DNA of 64,000 bases from Clostridia bacterium. GTDB taxonomy: Bacteria > Bacillota > Clostridia > UBA1381. Position numbers and translations under genes: made by a program. The stretch spans positions 345,675 through 409,674 of the forward strand of contig CAADTH010000064.1 of NCBI GenBank assembly GCA_900751885.1. The letters run 5' to 3'. This document shows, piece by piece, positions 25,797-34,648 of this stretch; position 1 is the first letter of the stretch, and every line of letters begins with the position of its first letter. The notes beneath the pieces were generated by a model. It worked only from the letters and a program-made list of their open reading frames with translations, did no database searches and was not told the origin of the DNA.

Positions 25797-26984
25797 ATGA
25801 ATACTAATACAGCAGGAAGATTACCTACAATATTTGTAAGCTCGACCTGTTATGATTTGAGTCAAATTCGAAAAGATATAAGAGAGTTTATAGTGAATCA
25901 AATGGGATATGAAGCACTATTGTCTGAGTTTGATTCCTTTCCACTTGACCCAAATATCAACACAGTAGAAAATTGTTTAAAGGTTGTTCAGGAAAGAGCA
26001 GATATTTTTGTTCTTATTGTTGGCGGTCGATATGGATTTGTTACTGATAATGGGAAATCCATTACTAATTTAGAATACTTACGTGCTAAAACTAAGGGAA
26101 TCCCAGTATATGTATTTATTGAAACGTCCATTATCAGTATGTTGTCGTTATGGAAAGATAATCCCAATGGGAATTTTAGCTCTGTAGTGGATAGTCCAAA
26201 GCTTTTTGAATTTGTAGAGCAATTGATGAACATAGATGGTGTTTGGGTATATAGTTTCAAAGATGCTCAAGGCATTATTAACACATTACGGCAACAAATT
26301 GCATATCTGCTTTTTGATAGCTTAAATTTAAGAAAAAGGCTAACTGCATCACCATTGTCAAAGAGCATTTTAAAACTTGACTCAAAATCTTTTGATATCG
26401 CAACATCAAAACCATTTGCCTGGGAGTATAAACTATATAGTCAAATTATCAATCATGGATTTAACAGTTTTGAAAATCTAAAGCGAGATTTTCAATATGG
26501 CATATGGTTTGGAAATAATCTCCTGATTGATGACATAGAAAACGGACTTCAAGTTATTATTACAAAGATCGAAGAACTACTCAATTTAACAAGCATGTTG
26601 ACGATTTTAATTAATGAATCGCTTCCAGTGGCATTTGGTGCCCCAGGAGTGTCGGGCGATGTTGAACATATCATTTACTCCGCTGAGAGAACTGTCGATG
26701 TATATGAAAAAATTCTTTTATGGGGAGTTGAATGCAAGGCATTATCTCAAAATGAGCAATTAAGAAACTTAATTACTAGTATTTCTAAAGCTTGTGATTC
26801 AGTCATTGAAGATTTAGATGCTTATAGCAATCAACTGTTTAATGAATTATCACAAATTCCCGAAAAAGAAGAAGATGCAGTTCCCGGTACCGTTATTAAA
26901 GTTGATTGTGTATTAAGGGAACCTGATTTTTCTGATTTTTATACAGAAATTGAAACAATCAAATATAAAAATGGGCTATTTTAA
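25797..26984 (+). CDS. DUF4062 domain protein
   Basis: Start ATG at 25797 with GGAGTG upstream (a longer reading from 25761 has no ribosome site). The 395-residue protein has an N-terminal DUF4062 domain (residues ~8-145: PTIFVSSTCYDLSQIRKDI, DIFVLIVGGRYG, SITNLEYLRAKTKGIPVYVF), a flavodoxin/TIR-like fold found at the N-terminus of NLR-like and other immune proteins. The C-terminal ~240 residues are helical with no NTPase motif, so this is not a full NLR. It stands alone between repeat copies at the right end of the island. A sensor or effector role in defence is an inference from domain and location. Confidence 0.8.
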   Translation: MNTNTAGRLPTIFVSSTCYDLSQIRKDIREFIVNQMGYEALLSEFDSFPLDPNINTVENCLKVVQERADIFVLIVGGRYGFVTDNGKSITNLEYLRAKTKGIPVYVFIETSIISMLSLWKDNPNGNFSSVVDSPKLFEFVEQLMNIDGVWVYSFKDAQGIINTLRQQIAYLLFDSLNLRKRLTASPLSKSILKLDSKSFDIATSKPFAWEYKLYSQIINHGFNSFENLKRDFQYGIWFGNNLLIDDIENGLQVIITKIEELLNLTSMLTILINESLPVAFGAPGVSGDVEHIIYSAERTVDVYEKILLWGVECKALSQNEQLRNLITSISKACDSVIEDLDAYSNQLFNELSQIPEKEEDAVPGTVIKVDCVLREPDFSDFYTEIETIKYKNGLF

Positions 26985-27005
26985 ACCGTTTACCATACTA
27001 AATAC

Positions 27006-27118
27006 AGCTTGTTAATCGCCCTCAAACCATTGATTTTATTGCCTTTTTATGGAAGTAGCGTTACTGACCAAGAAAATGTCCTTACAGCATTTTAGATGCT
27101 TGTAAGGGCATTTTTTAT
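27006..27118. repeat. Imperfect direct repeat, right copy (flanks DUF4062 gene)
   Basis: GCTTGTTAATCGCCCTCAAACC, then a T-rich stretch, GACCA and the tRNA-Pro-type terminator hairpin; overlaps the right island boundary repeat. Confidence 0.45.
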
Positions 27119-27130
27119 GCCCTTCTTTCC
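27066..27130. repeat. Right island boundary repeat (attR-like)
   Basis: GACCAAGAAAATGTCCTTAC matches the left copy exactly for 20 nt, followed by a second 18-nt identical block TTTTAGATGCTTGTAAGG. The hairpin is kept with a G-U pair. Before GACC the copies diverge (tRNA sequence on the left only), so the crossover lies within or after the tRNA 3' end. Confidence 0.8.
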
Positions 27131-27416
27131 CTTTCCATCAACTTTGTGAGAATAGATGACGTAGTAGCACATAAAATTCCATTAAGTTCATTAAGCAGGC
27201 AAGTTTGATTCGATAGGTATTATCTGTCTCTCGACGAATGTAAGCGCACTTATTCTATCTTCTATAGCAAAGAATACTTCTGTCGAGCCAAGATTGTATT
27301 AAAATTATAATAAAAAAGACCGGGAGTTCTCTGTGAACAGAACCAGTTTGAAGGTACCTGTGTTTTCTTTACTGTATTTTGGCTAACTCCTATTAGAGTA
27401 TCCGAACTAAAAAAGT

Positions 27417-27453
27417 ATCCTTATAGTATGTAAGATACTTGTAAGGATTTTTT
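27417..27453 (+). terminator. Third, diverged copy of the tRNA-Pro-type terminator
   Basis: ATCCTTATAGTAT / ATACTTGTAAGGAT hairpin followed by six Ts. The order TCCTTA...AGAT-CTTGTAAGG..TTTTTT parallels the two boundary repeats. Confidence 0.6.
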
Positions 27454-27572
27454 GCATAAAATCCGTTAAATCTCCGTCTCTATAACTTGTAACATCTTCC
27501 TTCATGTGATAAAATAAAAGTATACATTTTTTATATCGTATATTGCAGAAAAATTTTAAGGGGATTATCATT

Positions 27573-30500
27573 ATGCGCATTTTTCAAAAAATACTTTGTA
27601 CTATTATTTGTGTCAGTATTACACTCTCTTGTATACCCGTATTTGCAGGTGGAAAGCTACCATTGGGTGATATTGACGGCGATGGTGCTATTACAGCATA
27701 TGACGCCATGCTGCTAAAGGGATATTTGATTGGAAGAAATAATTTAGAAGAAGACTTCTATCGTCGCGCCGATTTGAATCGGGATGCTTCTGTCACTGTG
27801 ACTGATTTAGCACTTTTTATGAAGCTTCCTCCTTTTTCACCACCCCCTACACCAACTCCGACACCAACTCCGACACCAACCCCGACTCCGACACCAACGC
27901 CAACCCCGACGCCGACACCAACGCCAACTCCGACGCCAACCCCGACTCCGACGCCAACCCCGACACCAACGCCAACACCAACGCCAACCCCGACTCCGAC
28001 GCCAACCCCGACACCAACGCCAACTCCGACGCCAACCCCGACACCAACGCCAACTCCAACTCCGACGCCGACCCCGACTCCGACGCCAACCCCGACTCCG
28101 ACGCCAACCCCGACTCCGACGCCAACTCCGACGCCGACGCCACCCCTTGATAAAACAACACCTTCCGCTACTATCACAAACGTGACAGACAGTGAAGCTG
28201 ATTCTACCTTAACTGTATCCTTTTCTGTTTCAGACCCAGATAACGCCCTCACCTCTGCATTATCTGTGGTGCTAAAGGATACAAGCGGTACGGTAATTAC
28301 GTCAAAAAGCATCAGTGTGCAGGATGAAAGCGTAACATTCGAACAGATTATGGAGGAAAACTATCAGTTCCAAATTATCGGTTCCTATACCTTATCTGCC
28401 GAACACACACAGACGGGTGCGGTGCTTGCTCAGCAGGATATCACAATCCAATCGCGCTATTTTGAACTAAAAGATATTACAGACGTTAAGCTCTATACGT
28501 TAAGCGAAGGGAGTTTAGTAGAAGTCTCTGCGCTGTCTGAGGTCACCGGCGATTGTTCGAATTATCTGGCAGAGGTGAGCTCTCTGGGACTGCCAACCTT
28601 ATATTTTGATGTTGTATCTGTGACGGATTCTGGTGTCAAGCTCGATACCGGCAGATATATATCTTATTCATCTTCCGGCAGCCGTATCCCCTATTTGGAT
28701 GTGCCATTTCCTTATCACTTAGATGAAACCATGGGAGCACTCTATGTGCCAAAACGTCTGAAGACACTGGACGGTTATCACGAGGAAGATATGACTCTTT
28801 ATTATAACCTCTACCGCCTGTCGCCGTTCTATGACTCTGCTTATGTGCTGGAGGACGCTGCGCTCATTCCGGCAGGACACGAGCTTCGAACCAATATCAT
28901 CAAAGCAGTCATTGCCTATGATGCGCATCATAAGATGGTCACAGCCGCAACCGATACGAATATTTCCACCATTCAAATCCTCTATGAAACCGGCGTAACA
29001 CAGGAATTTCCTGTGACTCTTCGTTCTTTCCGTGACCATATCGCAAGCTACGACATCGCCGATTTGGGACTTACCTATAATTATCATATGCCAGTGGTAG
29101 ATATGTCAGCAGAGTTTATCGACTCTACTGCGCAAAAAATACAAGGATATACCTATCAGACAGATTTATTCCCTTTTGCAGGCGGCTCATGCGATGTAGA
29201 ATATCTCTATCAGGAAAATTGGGAGGTTGTAAAAGGAAACGCGACAGAGTTTATCTCTCTCCTATCAGGAAGCAATTCCCGATTCAACGCATACCTTTCT
29301 AACCCTGTCCTGCAAGCAAAAGCGGCATCCGCATTGGATGATGTGACACTCAAGCGCTATTTGTTTACATATAATTACATTGACCGCTGGTACGATATTG
29401 ATATTGGTGGAATTACGCTCCGCGATGTTCTGTTTTTTGACAGTAGTCCCGTCAAATCTGGTTTTGGTGCTGATACTGTTACACAGGCTCTGCTCAATTC
29501 TCCCTACGGATGGCGTGGGGGAATGTCTACATCTTATTTTTATGAGCAACGATTGGCAACGCTTACGGGTAAGCCTTCTGTTCAAAGCTTTGTCGAATAC
29601 TTTGTCAATACCTTTACAGACTATCCGACACCTGCGGACTGGTTTGCAGGCTTTTTCCAGGGTACACTGATTGAGAAGCCATGCGGTATTTATTCAGATG
29701 AAATTCGTTACCGCGCGTGGGATTATATTATACACAACGAACTTTGCGCAAACGGAAGCGCGATTCTTCCGTTTTTGACAGTTCCAGCCGAACGGATGTT
29801 TCTTATCTCCATGCCAACACAGCTGTGTCTGGGTTCATTTAACGCATATAATCCAGAAACGCAGGAAAGTATGGTGTCGCAAGCAAAGGGATTTGCAGAT
29901 AAAACAGAAAATTTTTACACCAATATCGCCGGGATTCTTTCTGATCCCGTTCGCATTTTAAACAGCGTCCGAATTTTTAATATTGATACCAGAAAAAACA
30001 GCAGTGGCTACCAAAATCCTGAATTCTCGACCGATCCAATTATCCACAATCTGTATGGACCATTGGATCTTTGCGACACACAATCGCTGGAAGCGTCAGC
30101 TGTAGCAAAAGGAAACGTAATCTATTGGAACAACGTATGTATGCTTCGAAACTTTACTGTATTTACCCATGAAACAGGACATATTGAGGACAGGCGCATT
30201 TTCCTTGAGGGGAATGAACGCAGACCTTATGGTATGGCGGAAGATTATGCGGAAGGCAACATTACTCAGGGGTCAGTCTCTGTTGGAATCAATGGTCTTT
30301 TTCATATGAATTTGGTCTATGACTACAATTATGAAAGTGACGCGACTCAGAATTTTACACCAGAACGCATCAATACACCGGAAAAAATTTGGGATTTTTA
30401 CCGTAAATTTTTTGAAGTATTGGATACTCTCGATTATCTGGAAGCACAGGCATTTTTAAAACTCACACCGGCAGAGCAGTCCCGTCTTGCACTTCAGCAT

Positions 30501-32750
30501 TCCTATCCGGATGCCGATGTTTCTGATGTTTCCATGCGGCGTGAGACAAGCCACTACACTAAAATCTCAGAGGAAAATTTCACCGCTATGAATCTTCAAA
30601 CAACAGAAGATTTATGGAACAATCATCTCGTGTTGATGCCAGGACGGGGAGATAATTTTCAAACCGGAGCCGCGATTTATGGCGAACCATATACGACTGA
30701 TACCTATTGGTACCAGCCGAACAATGATGCAGGACGTCCTGACTGCTTCTCCTTCAAGCGGATGGCATGGGAAATGCTCGGTGAAGCCGGATATCAGGAT
30801 GGATATGTGACATATTTCAGCGATATCAGCTCCGATGATCTGGACGCGCTTCGCAAAGTAACAGGCAATCCTACAATTACATGGAAAGAATATAAAGCAG
30901 GAAAATATCAGCGGATTGCTGATAACCTTGAAAACATTTCCCTTTTTGATGCGGAAGAATGTATTGCAATGTTTCAAGCTGCATTCGAAAAGGATGCCGC
31001 CGGGAATCGGTATACGAATAGTTTTCTGCTTCGCAAAATCTTATATGATTATCTTCACCGTATTACCCAAGATTTTCGTACAAGTATTTTCGATACAAGC
31101 TCTGACAGTAATATCTTTCATATCACGAGCGGTGAACAATTGATGCAGCTCCTGCCGGAAAATCCGTATGGACGTTATATTTTGGATTCGGATATCGATA
31201 TTTCACAGTATACCAGCGATAACCGTTATGTACTGGATATGACCTTCATGGGACAGATTGATGGAAATGGACATAGCATTAAAATGGGTAGAAAATCGTT
31301 ATTTAGGCGTATGACCTATTCTTGTATTGATAACGTAACACTAATCCATTCCAGAAATGATGTGTTTACGCCGGAAAACCTTTTGGCACAATCCGCGAAT
31401 GCGAATATCGTAACACCTGATTCTTTGATGGATCCTCCATCCACGTATCCATTATCCTATTCCCTTACTGCCGAAGAGCCTTCCCCTCATCTTGTGTGGA
31501 CAGCCGATAAAGAGGAGGCAAAACCTGGCGATGTTGTCACATTCACCGCTAAAACAGAGTACCCTGTGGATATCAACGCATATGTTGGAATGCTTTCTTT
31601 CAATCAAGATATATTTGAGACCCCATCACAGGAAAGCTTTGCTGTGCCAATCGGATGGGATAAAGTGGAATATCACAATACTTCAGGTAAATTTGTGACT
31701 GCTTCCAAAACCGACAGTGACTTTTCTCTACAGCTCAAACTCAAGGTGAAGGATACCGCACCAAGCGCGGTGGCATCTGTAGCACTACAGGATGTTATGA
31801 TTTCCGACGGAACGAAAGATGTCACTCTTCCTATTCAGACTACTACCATCGCGGTAAAAAGGGAGGAACCACTTTCTTCCTTCCAGCTTATTTACCATTC
31901 GAATAATCGCTATGATGAGAGTTGGAATGCCGGTAAGTTTGACAAGCCGGCTATCGCAGAGGGGGAACTTTTTTCCGCTGTAAGCGGCTACCGTTTTGTA
32001 GGCTGGGCATTGACACCGACCGGTGACATGCTTTATCAACCTGGTGACACCATCCCACTTGCAAAGGATACTGACCTTTTTGCTGTATGGAAAAAAGAGG
32101 CTGTCAATAATGGCTCTTCCGGCTCAGGAAGTGTATACCTTCCCGGAACACCGCCTGTTATATCTCCTCCAATCATTGCGCCGCCCACCTCCCCTCCGGA
32201 TGGTATAGTCAGTATGTTCCCTGATGTACCCACGTCTCACTGGGCATATGGTACCATACAAAGCGCCGCACAAAAAACATTGATAGCTGGATATGAGGAC
32301 GGCACCTTCCGACCGGATGAAGGAATGCGCCGCTGTGACTTTGCCGTGATAGCTGACCGATTTTTACAGTTGAGCGGCTCTGCTCCAAACCCATTTCGTG
32401 ATGTAAAAAATGAGTGGTATACAGATGCAATCTGCAGATTAAATGCTGCCGGCATTCTGCTGGGAGACGGAAATGGGGAGTTTCGTCCGTTTGATACAAT
32501 ATCAAATCAGGAAGCCGCTGTTCTCCTGCTTCGTATTGCAAATAAAAAAGGAACTGTACTCAAAAAAGTACGTGAATATAATGTCTTTGCGGATGAAGAA
32601 GAAATACGATCATGGGCTAAAGATTCTATTCGGGCGCTGTATGAATGCGGCATTTTGAATGGAAATGAATATAGAAAAGTTCGTCCTGAAGAACCTGTGT
32701 CCCGCGCTCAGACAGCAGCACTGTTTTTGAGAATTCAAACGATTGACTAG
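27573..32750 (+). CDS. Secreted multidomain protein: dockerin, M26-like zinc peptidase, cohesin-like, SLH
   Basis: Start ATG at 27573 after AAGGGGATT; signal peptide MRIFQKILCTIICVSITLSC...FAGG. 1,725 residues. Domains in order: type I dockerin (~32-88) with two calcium loops DIDGDGAITAYD and DLNRDASVTVTD; a Pro-Thr linker of about 50 PT units (~91-190); beta-rich modules (~195-480); a metallopeptidase region with the zinc motif HETGH (His866, Glu867, His870) followed by IEDRR..LEGNERRPYGMAEDYAEG and TEDLWNNHLVLMPGRGDNFQTGA, which resemble the ZmpB/IgA1-protease (M26) family; a cohesin-like domain (~1305-1420); a Flg_new/Listeria-Bacteroides repeat (~1430-1500); and three SLH domains (~1548-1725) for S-layer attachment. 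It would be held on the cell surface and cut host or dietary glycoproteins; substrate unknown. The gene lies just outside the island. Confidence 0.85.
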   Translation: MRIFQKILCTIICVSITLSCIPVFAGGKLPLGDIDGDGAITAYDAMLLKGYLIGRNNLEEDFYRRADLNRDASVTVTDLALFMKLPPFSPPPTPTPTPTPTPTPTPTPTPTPTPTPTPTPTPTPTPTPTPTPTPTPTPTPTPTPTPTPTPTPTPTPTPTPTPTPTPTPTPTPTPTPTPTPTPTPTPTPTPPLDKTTPSATITNVTDSEADSTLTVSFSVSDPDNALTSALSVVLKDTSGTVITSKSISVQDESVTFEQIMEENYQFQIIGSYTLSAEHTQTGAVLAQQDITIQSRYFELKDITDVKLYTLSEGSLVEVSALSEVTGDCSNYLAEVSSLGLPTLYFDVVSVTDSGVKLDTGRYISYSSSGSRIPYLDVPFPYHLDETMGALYVPKRLKTLDGYHEEDMTLYYNLYRLSPFYDSAYVLEDAALIPAGHELRTNIIKAVIAYDAHHKMVTAATDTNISTIQILYETGVTQEFPVTLRSFRDHIASYDIADLGLTYNYHMPVVDMSAEFIDSTAQKIQGYTYQTDLFPFAGGSCDVEYLYQENWEVVKGNATEFISLLSGSNSRFNAYLSNPVLQAKAASALDDVTLKRYLFTYNYIDRWYDIDIGGITLRDVLFFDSSPVKSGFGADTVTQALLNSPYGWRGGMSTSYFYEQRLATLTGKPSVQSFVEYFVNTFTDYPTPADWFAGFFQGTLIEKPCGIYSDEIRYRAWDYIIHNELCANGSAILPFLTVPAERMFLISMPTQLCLGSFNAYNPETQESMVSQAKGFADKTENFYTNIAGILSDPVRILNSVRIFNIDTRKNSSGYQNPEFSTDPIIHNLYGPLDLCDTQSLEASAVAKGNVIYWNNVCMLRNFTVFTHETGHIEDRRIFLEGNERRPYGMAEDYAEGNITQGSVSVGINGLFHMNLVYDYNYESDATQNFTPERINTPEKIWDFYRKFFEVLDTLDYLEAQAFLKLTPAEQSRLALQHSYPDADVSDVSMRRETSHYTKISEENFTAMNLQTTEDLWNNHLVLMPGRGDNFQTGAAIYGEPYTTDTYWYQPNNDAGRPDCFSFKRMAWEMLGEAGYQDGYVTYFSDISSDDLDALRKVTGNPTITWKEYKAGKYQRIADNLENISLFDAEECIAMFQAAFEKDAAGNRYTNSFLLRKILYDYLHRITQDFRTSIFDTSSDSNIFHITSGEQLMQLLPENPYGRYILDSDIDISQYTSDNRYVLDMTFMGQIDGNGHSIKMGRKSLFRRMTYSCIDNVTLIHSRNDVFTPENLLAQSANANIVTPDSLMDPPSTYPLSYSLTAEEPSPHLVWTADKEEAKPGDVVTFTAKTEYPVDINAYVGMLSFNQDIFETPSQESFAVPIGWDKVEYHNTSGKFVTASKTDSDFSLQLKLKVKDTAPSAVASVALQDVMISDGTKDVTLPIQTTTIAVKREEPLSSFQLIYHSNNRYDESWNAGKFDKPAIAEGELFSAVSGYRFVGWALTPTGDMLYQPGDTIPLAKDTDLFAVWKKEAVNNGSSGSGSVYLPGTPPVISPPIIAPPTSPPDGIVSMFPDVPTSHWAYGTIQSAAQKTLIAGYEDGTFRPDEGMRRCDFAVIADRFLQLSGSAPNPFRDVKNEWYTDAICRLNAAGILLGDGNGEFRPFDTISNQEAAVLLLRIANKKGTVLKKVREYNVFADEEEIRSWAKDSIRALYECGILNGNEYRKVRPEEPVSRAQTAALFLRIQTID
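27845..28143 (+). repeat. Pro-Thr coding tandem repeat
   Basis: About 300 bp built from the hexamer family CCNACN (CCGACT, CCAACC, CCGACG, CCAACG) coding only Pro-Thr. Units of CCGACTCCGACGCCAACC recur, so the length is likely to vary between strains by slippage. Confidence 0.9.
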
Positions 32751-32782
32751 GCATGGGAGTGTCGAATCATATGCCTAATTGG

Positions 32783-32822
32783 AAAATCCCTGTAACACAA
32801 ATTGTGTTACAGGGATTTTTTA
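32783..32822 (+). terminator. Terminator after the SLH protein
   Basis: Perfect 18-bp stem (AAAATCCCTGTAACACAA and its complement) with a one-base-scale loop and six Ts. Confidence 0.9.
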
Positions 32823-32928
32823 TTCTAAAAAGTCATATGATTTTTGTCAAACAGTCTCTTCCCTTTTATCACCGATTTCTTTTTCTTACATATGATAACA
32901 GTAACCGCTTTTACAGGGAGGCATAATG

Positions 32929-33819
32929 ATGCATACAGATAAGGCATCTACACTTGCGATAAAAGTATCCATTACTACCATTTTCATGAATGTTATGTTA
33001 TCTGCCTTTAAACTTTTTTCCGGCATTTTCTCACACTCTGCCGCTATGATATCTGATGCTCTGCATTCCCTGTCAGATGTCTTTACTACCATTATCGTCA
33101 TCATTGGAGTTAAGCTTTCCCAAAAAGCATCCGACAGGACGCATCCTTATGGTCATGAACGGTTAGAATGTGTCGCGGCAGTGATTCTTTCCGGTATTCT
33201 TTTTATGACCGGTATGGGTATTGGATTTTATGGGATTCAAAAAATATTTTCCCCTGCTTCTGCCTTTATTCCTGGCACACTCGCTATGATTGCCGCTATC
33301 ATTTCCATTATTTCCAAGGAAATGATGTACTGGTACACACGTAATGCTGCAAAAAAACTTCACTCAAGTGCATTGATGGCTGATGCCTGGCACCACCGTT
33401 CTGATGCACTCTCCTCAGTCGGTAGTCTTATCGGTATTATCGGTGCACATCTCGGATTTCCGATACTTGATCCACTTGCAGGCATAATTATCTCTGTTTT
33501 TGTTGTAAAGGCGGCGGTGGATATCTTTCGGGATGCGATTGGCAAAATGACAGACAAATCGTGTGATGATACAATCAACAGGGCAATGATAGATACCATT
33601 CTCTCCCAAAACGGTGTTCTTGGCATTGACCGGTTCTGTACTCGTTTGTTTGGTGACAAAATCTATGTTGATGTGGAAATTCGTGCAGACGGTACGCTTT
33701 CATTATATGAAGCACATGCAATCGCACACACGGTTCATGACAGCATAGAACATACATTTTCTCAAGTAAAACATTGTATGGTGCATGTGAATCCAGCTCC
33801 AAAATCAAAAAGAGACTGA
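32929..33819 (+). CDS. Cation diffusion facilitator (Zn/Mn/Fe efflux)
   Basis: Proton-coupled divalent metal exporter in the cytoplasmic membrane. Of two adjacent ATGs (32926, 32929) the second has the better spacing to GGAGG. The 296-residue protein has six membrane segments and the intramembrane metal-site motifs SDALHSLSDVF (TM2) and ADAWHHRSDALSS (TM5), then the C-terminal cytoplasmic ferredoxin-like dimer domain (~210-290). It converges on a ZIP importer gene. The metal specificity cannot be read from the sequence. Confidence 0.92.
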   Translation: MHTDKASTLAIKVSITTIFMNVMLSAFKLFSGIFSHSAAMISDALHSLSDVFTTIIVIIGVKLSQKASDRTHPYGHERLECVAAVILSGILFMTGMGIGFYGIQKIFSPASAFIPGTLAMIAAIISIISKEMMYWYTRNAAKKLHSSALMADAWHHRSDALSSVGSLIGIIGAHLGFPILDPLAGIIISVFVVKAAVDIFRDAIGKMTDKSCDDTINRAMIDTILSQNGVLGIDRFCTRLFGDKIYVDVEIRADGTLSLYEAHAIAHTVHDSIEHTFSQVKHCMVHVNPAPKSKRD

Positions 33820-33840
33820 AACAGACTTCAGTCTCTTTTT
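33810..33840. terminator. Terminator between CDF and ZIP genes
   Basis: AAGAGACTGAA / TTCAGTCTCTT stem with an ACAGAC loop and T-run on the plus strand. Confidence 0.85.
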
Positions 33841-33843
33841 GGG

Positions 33844-34632
33844 TTATCCCAGCGCAACATCCAAAATCATCATAATTAAAAATCCAGCCATTACGCCGAG
33901 TGTACCGGGATGGGAATGCTCTCCCAGATGCGCCTCTGGGATAAGCTCTTCCACCACCACATACATCATCGCTCCTGCGGCGAAGGATAACAGCCACGGC
34001 ATAGCCGCCATAATGCTTCCTGCAACCAACACAGTTGCTATGCCAAAAATCGGCTCTACGATTCCCGACAGACTCCCCCACATAAACGCCTTTCCTGCTT
34101 TCATTCCCTCCTGACGAAGCGGAAGTGAAATCGCCGCGCCTTCCGGAAAATTTTGGATTCCCATACCGATTGCCAAAGCCATCGCCGCTGTGTAAAGCGC
34201 GGGATTCGCGTGCTGTGCCGCCAGCGCAAACGCAAGCCCCACCGCCATCCCCTCTGGAATGTTATGAAGCGTTACTGCAAAAAGCAACAGCGTTGTACGT
34301 TTCAAATGAGATGGTGTGCCTTCCGCTTTTCGCTCTCCAGGATGCAGATGTGGCAAAAGCGAGTCTAGGAGCATCAAAAATACGATTCCAAGCACAAACC
34401 CCCCCGCCGCCGGAATCCAGCCAATCTGTCCCTGCGCACCTGCCTCCTCAATCGCCGGAATCAGCAAGGACCAAACAGACGCCGCAATCATCACACCTGC
34501 GGCAAATCCCAAAAAAATGCGTTGTATCTTTCCGCTTACCCTTTTCCGAAAAAAGAATACCAGCGCCGAGCCTAAAGTAGTCATCAAAAACGTAAACCCT
34601 GTTCCAGCCGCCGCCCATACCAAAGGTCTCAT
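33844..34632 (-). CDS. ZIP-family metal transporter
   Basis: A 262-residue membrane protein of the ZIP (zinc/iron permease) family, which moves Zn2+ or other divalent ions into the cytoplasm. It has eight hydrophobic segments and the central TM4-TM5 metal site HNIPEGMAVGLAFA and IGMGIQNFPEGAAISLPL. The cytoplasmic loop (~100-118) contains the short His cluster LLPHLHPGERK. GGGGGGAGG precedes the ATG. Last gene of a minus-strand run after sufB, with a 16-nt gap, so it may be co-transcribed with sufCB. Confidence 0.92.
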   Translation of the reverse strand: MRPLVWAAAGTGFTFLMTTLGSALVFFFRKRVSGKIQRIFLGFAAGVMIAASVWSLLIPAIEEAGAQGQIGWIPAAGGFVLGIVFLMLLDSLLPHLHPGERKAEGTPSHLKRTTLLLFAVTLHNIPEGMAVGLAFALAAQHANPALYTAAMALAIGMGIQNFPEGAAISLPLRQEGMKAGKAFMWGSLSGIVEPIFGIATVLVAGSIMAAMPWLLSFAAGAMMYVVVEELIPEAHLGEHSHPGTLGVMAGFLIMMILDVALG

Positions 34633-34648
34633 GCCCTCCCCCCTTTCG

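Larger units (their letters stand above)
26985..27572. other. Intergenic right end of the island
   Basis: Contains the second CCCTCAAACC-box repeat (27006), the right boundary repeat (27066-27130), a short relic frame on the minus strand that ends in GCATAA inside that repeat (about 27121-27222, reading ...LLNELNGILCATTSSIL...), and a third, more diverged copy of the terminator-like sequence at 27417-27453. No intact gene. Confidence 0.55.

Noticed and set aside
27845..28143. Regular repeats that could suggest a CRISPR array
   Set aside because: The repeats are contiguous 6-bp units coding Pro-Thr, without spacers.
27758..28312. A 184-codon minus-strand open frame made almost only of Val-Gly repeats
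   Set aside because: It is the antisense of the Pro-Thr linker; low-complexity repeats keep all frames open.
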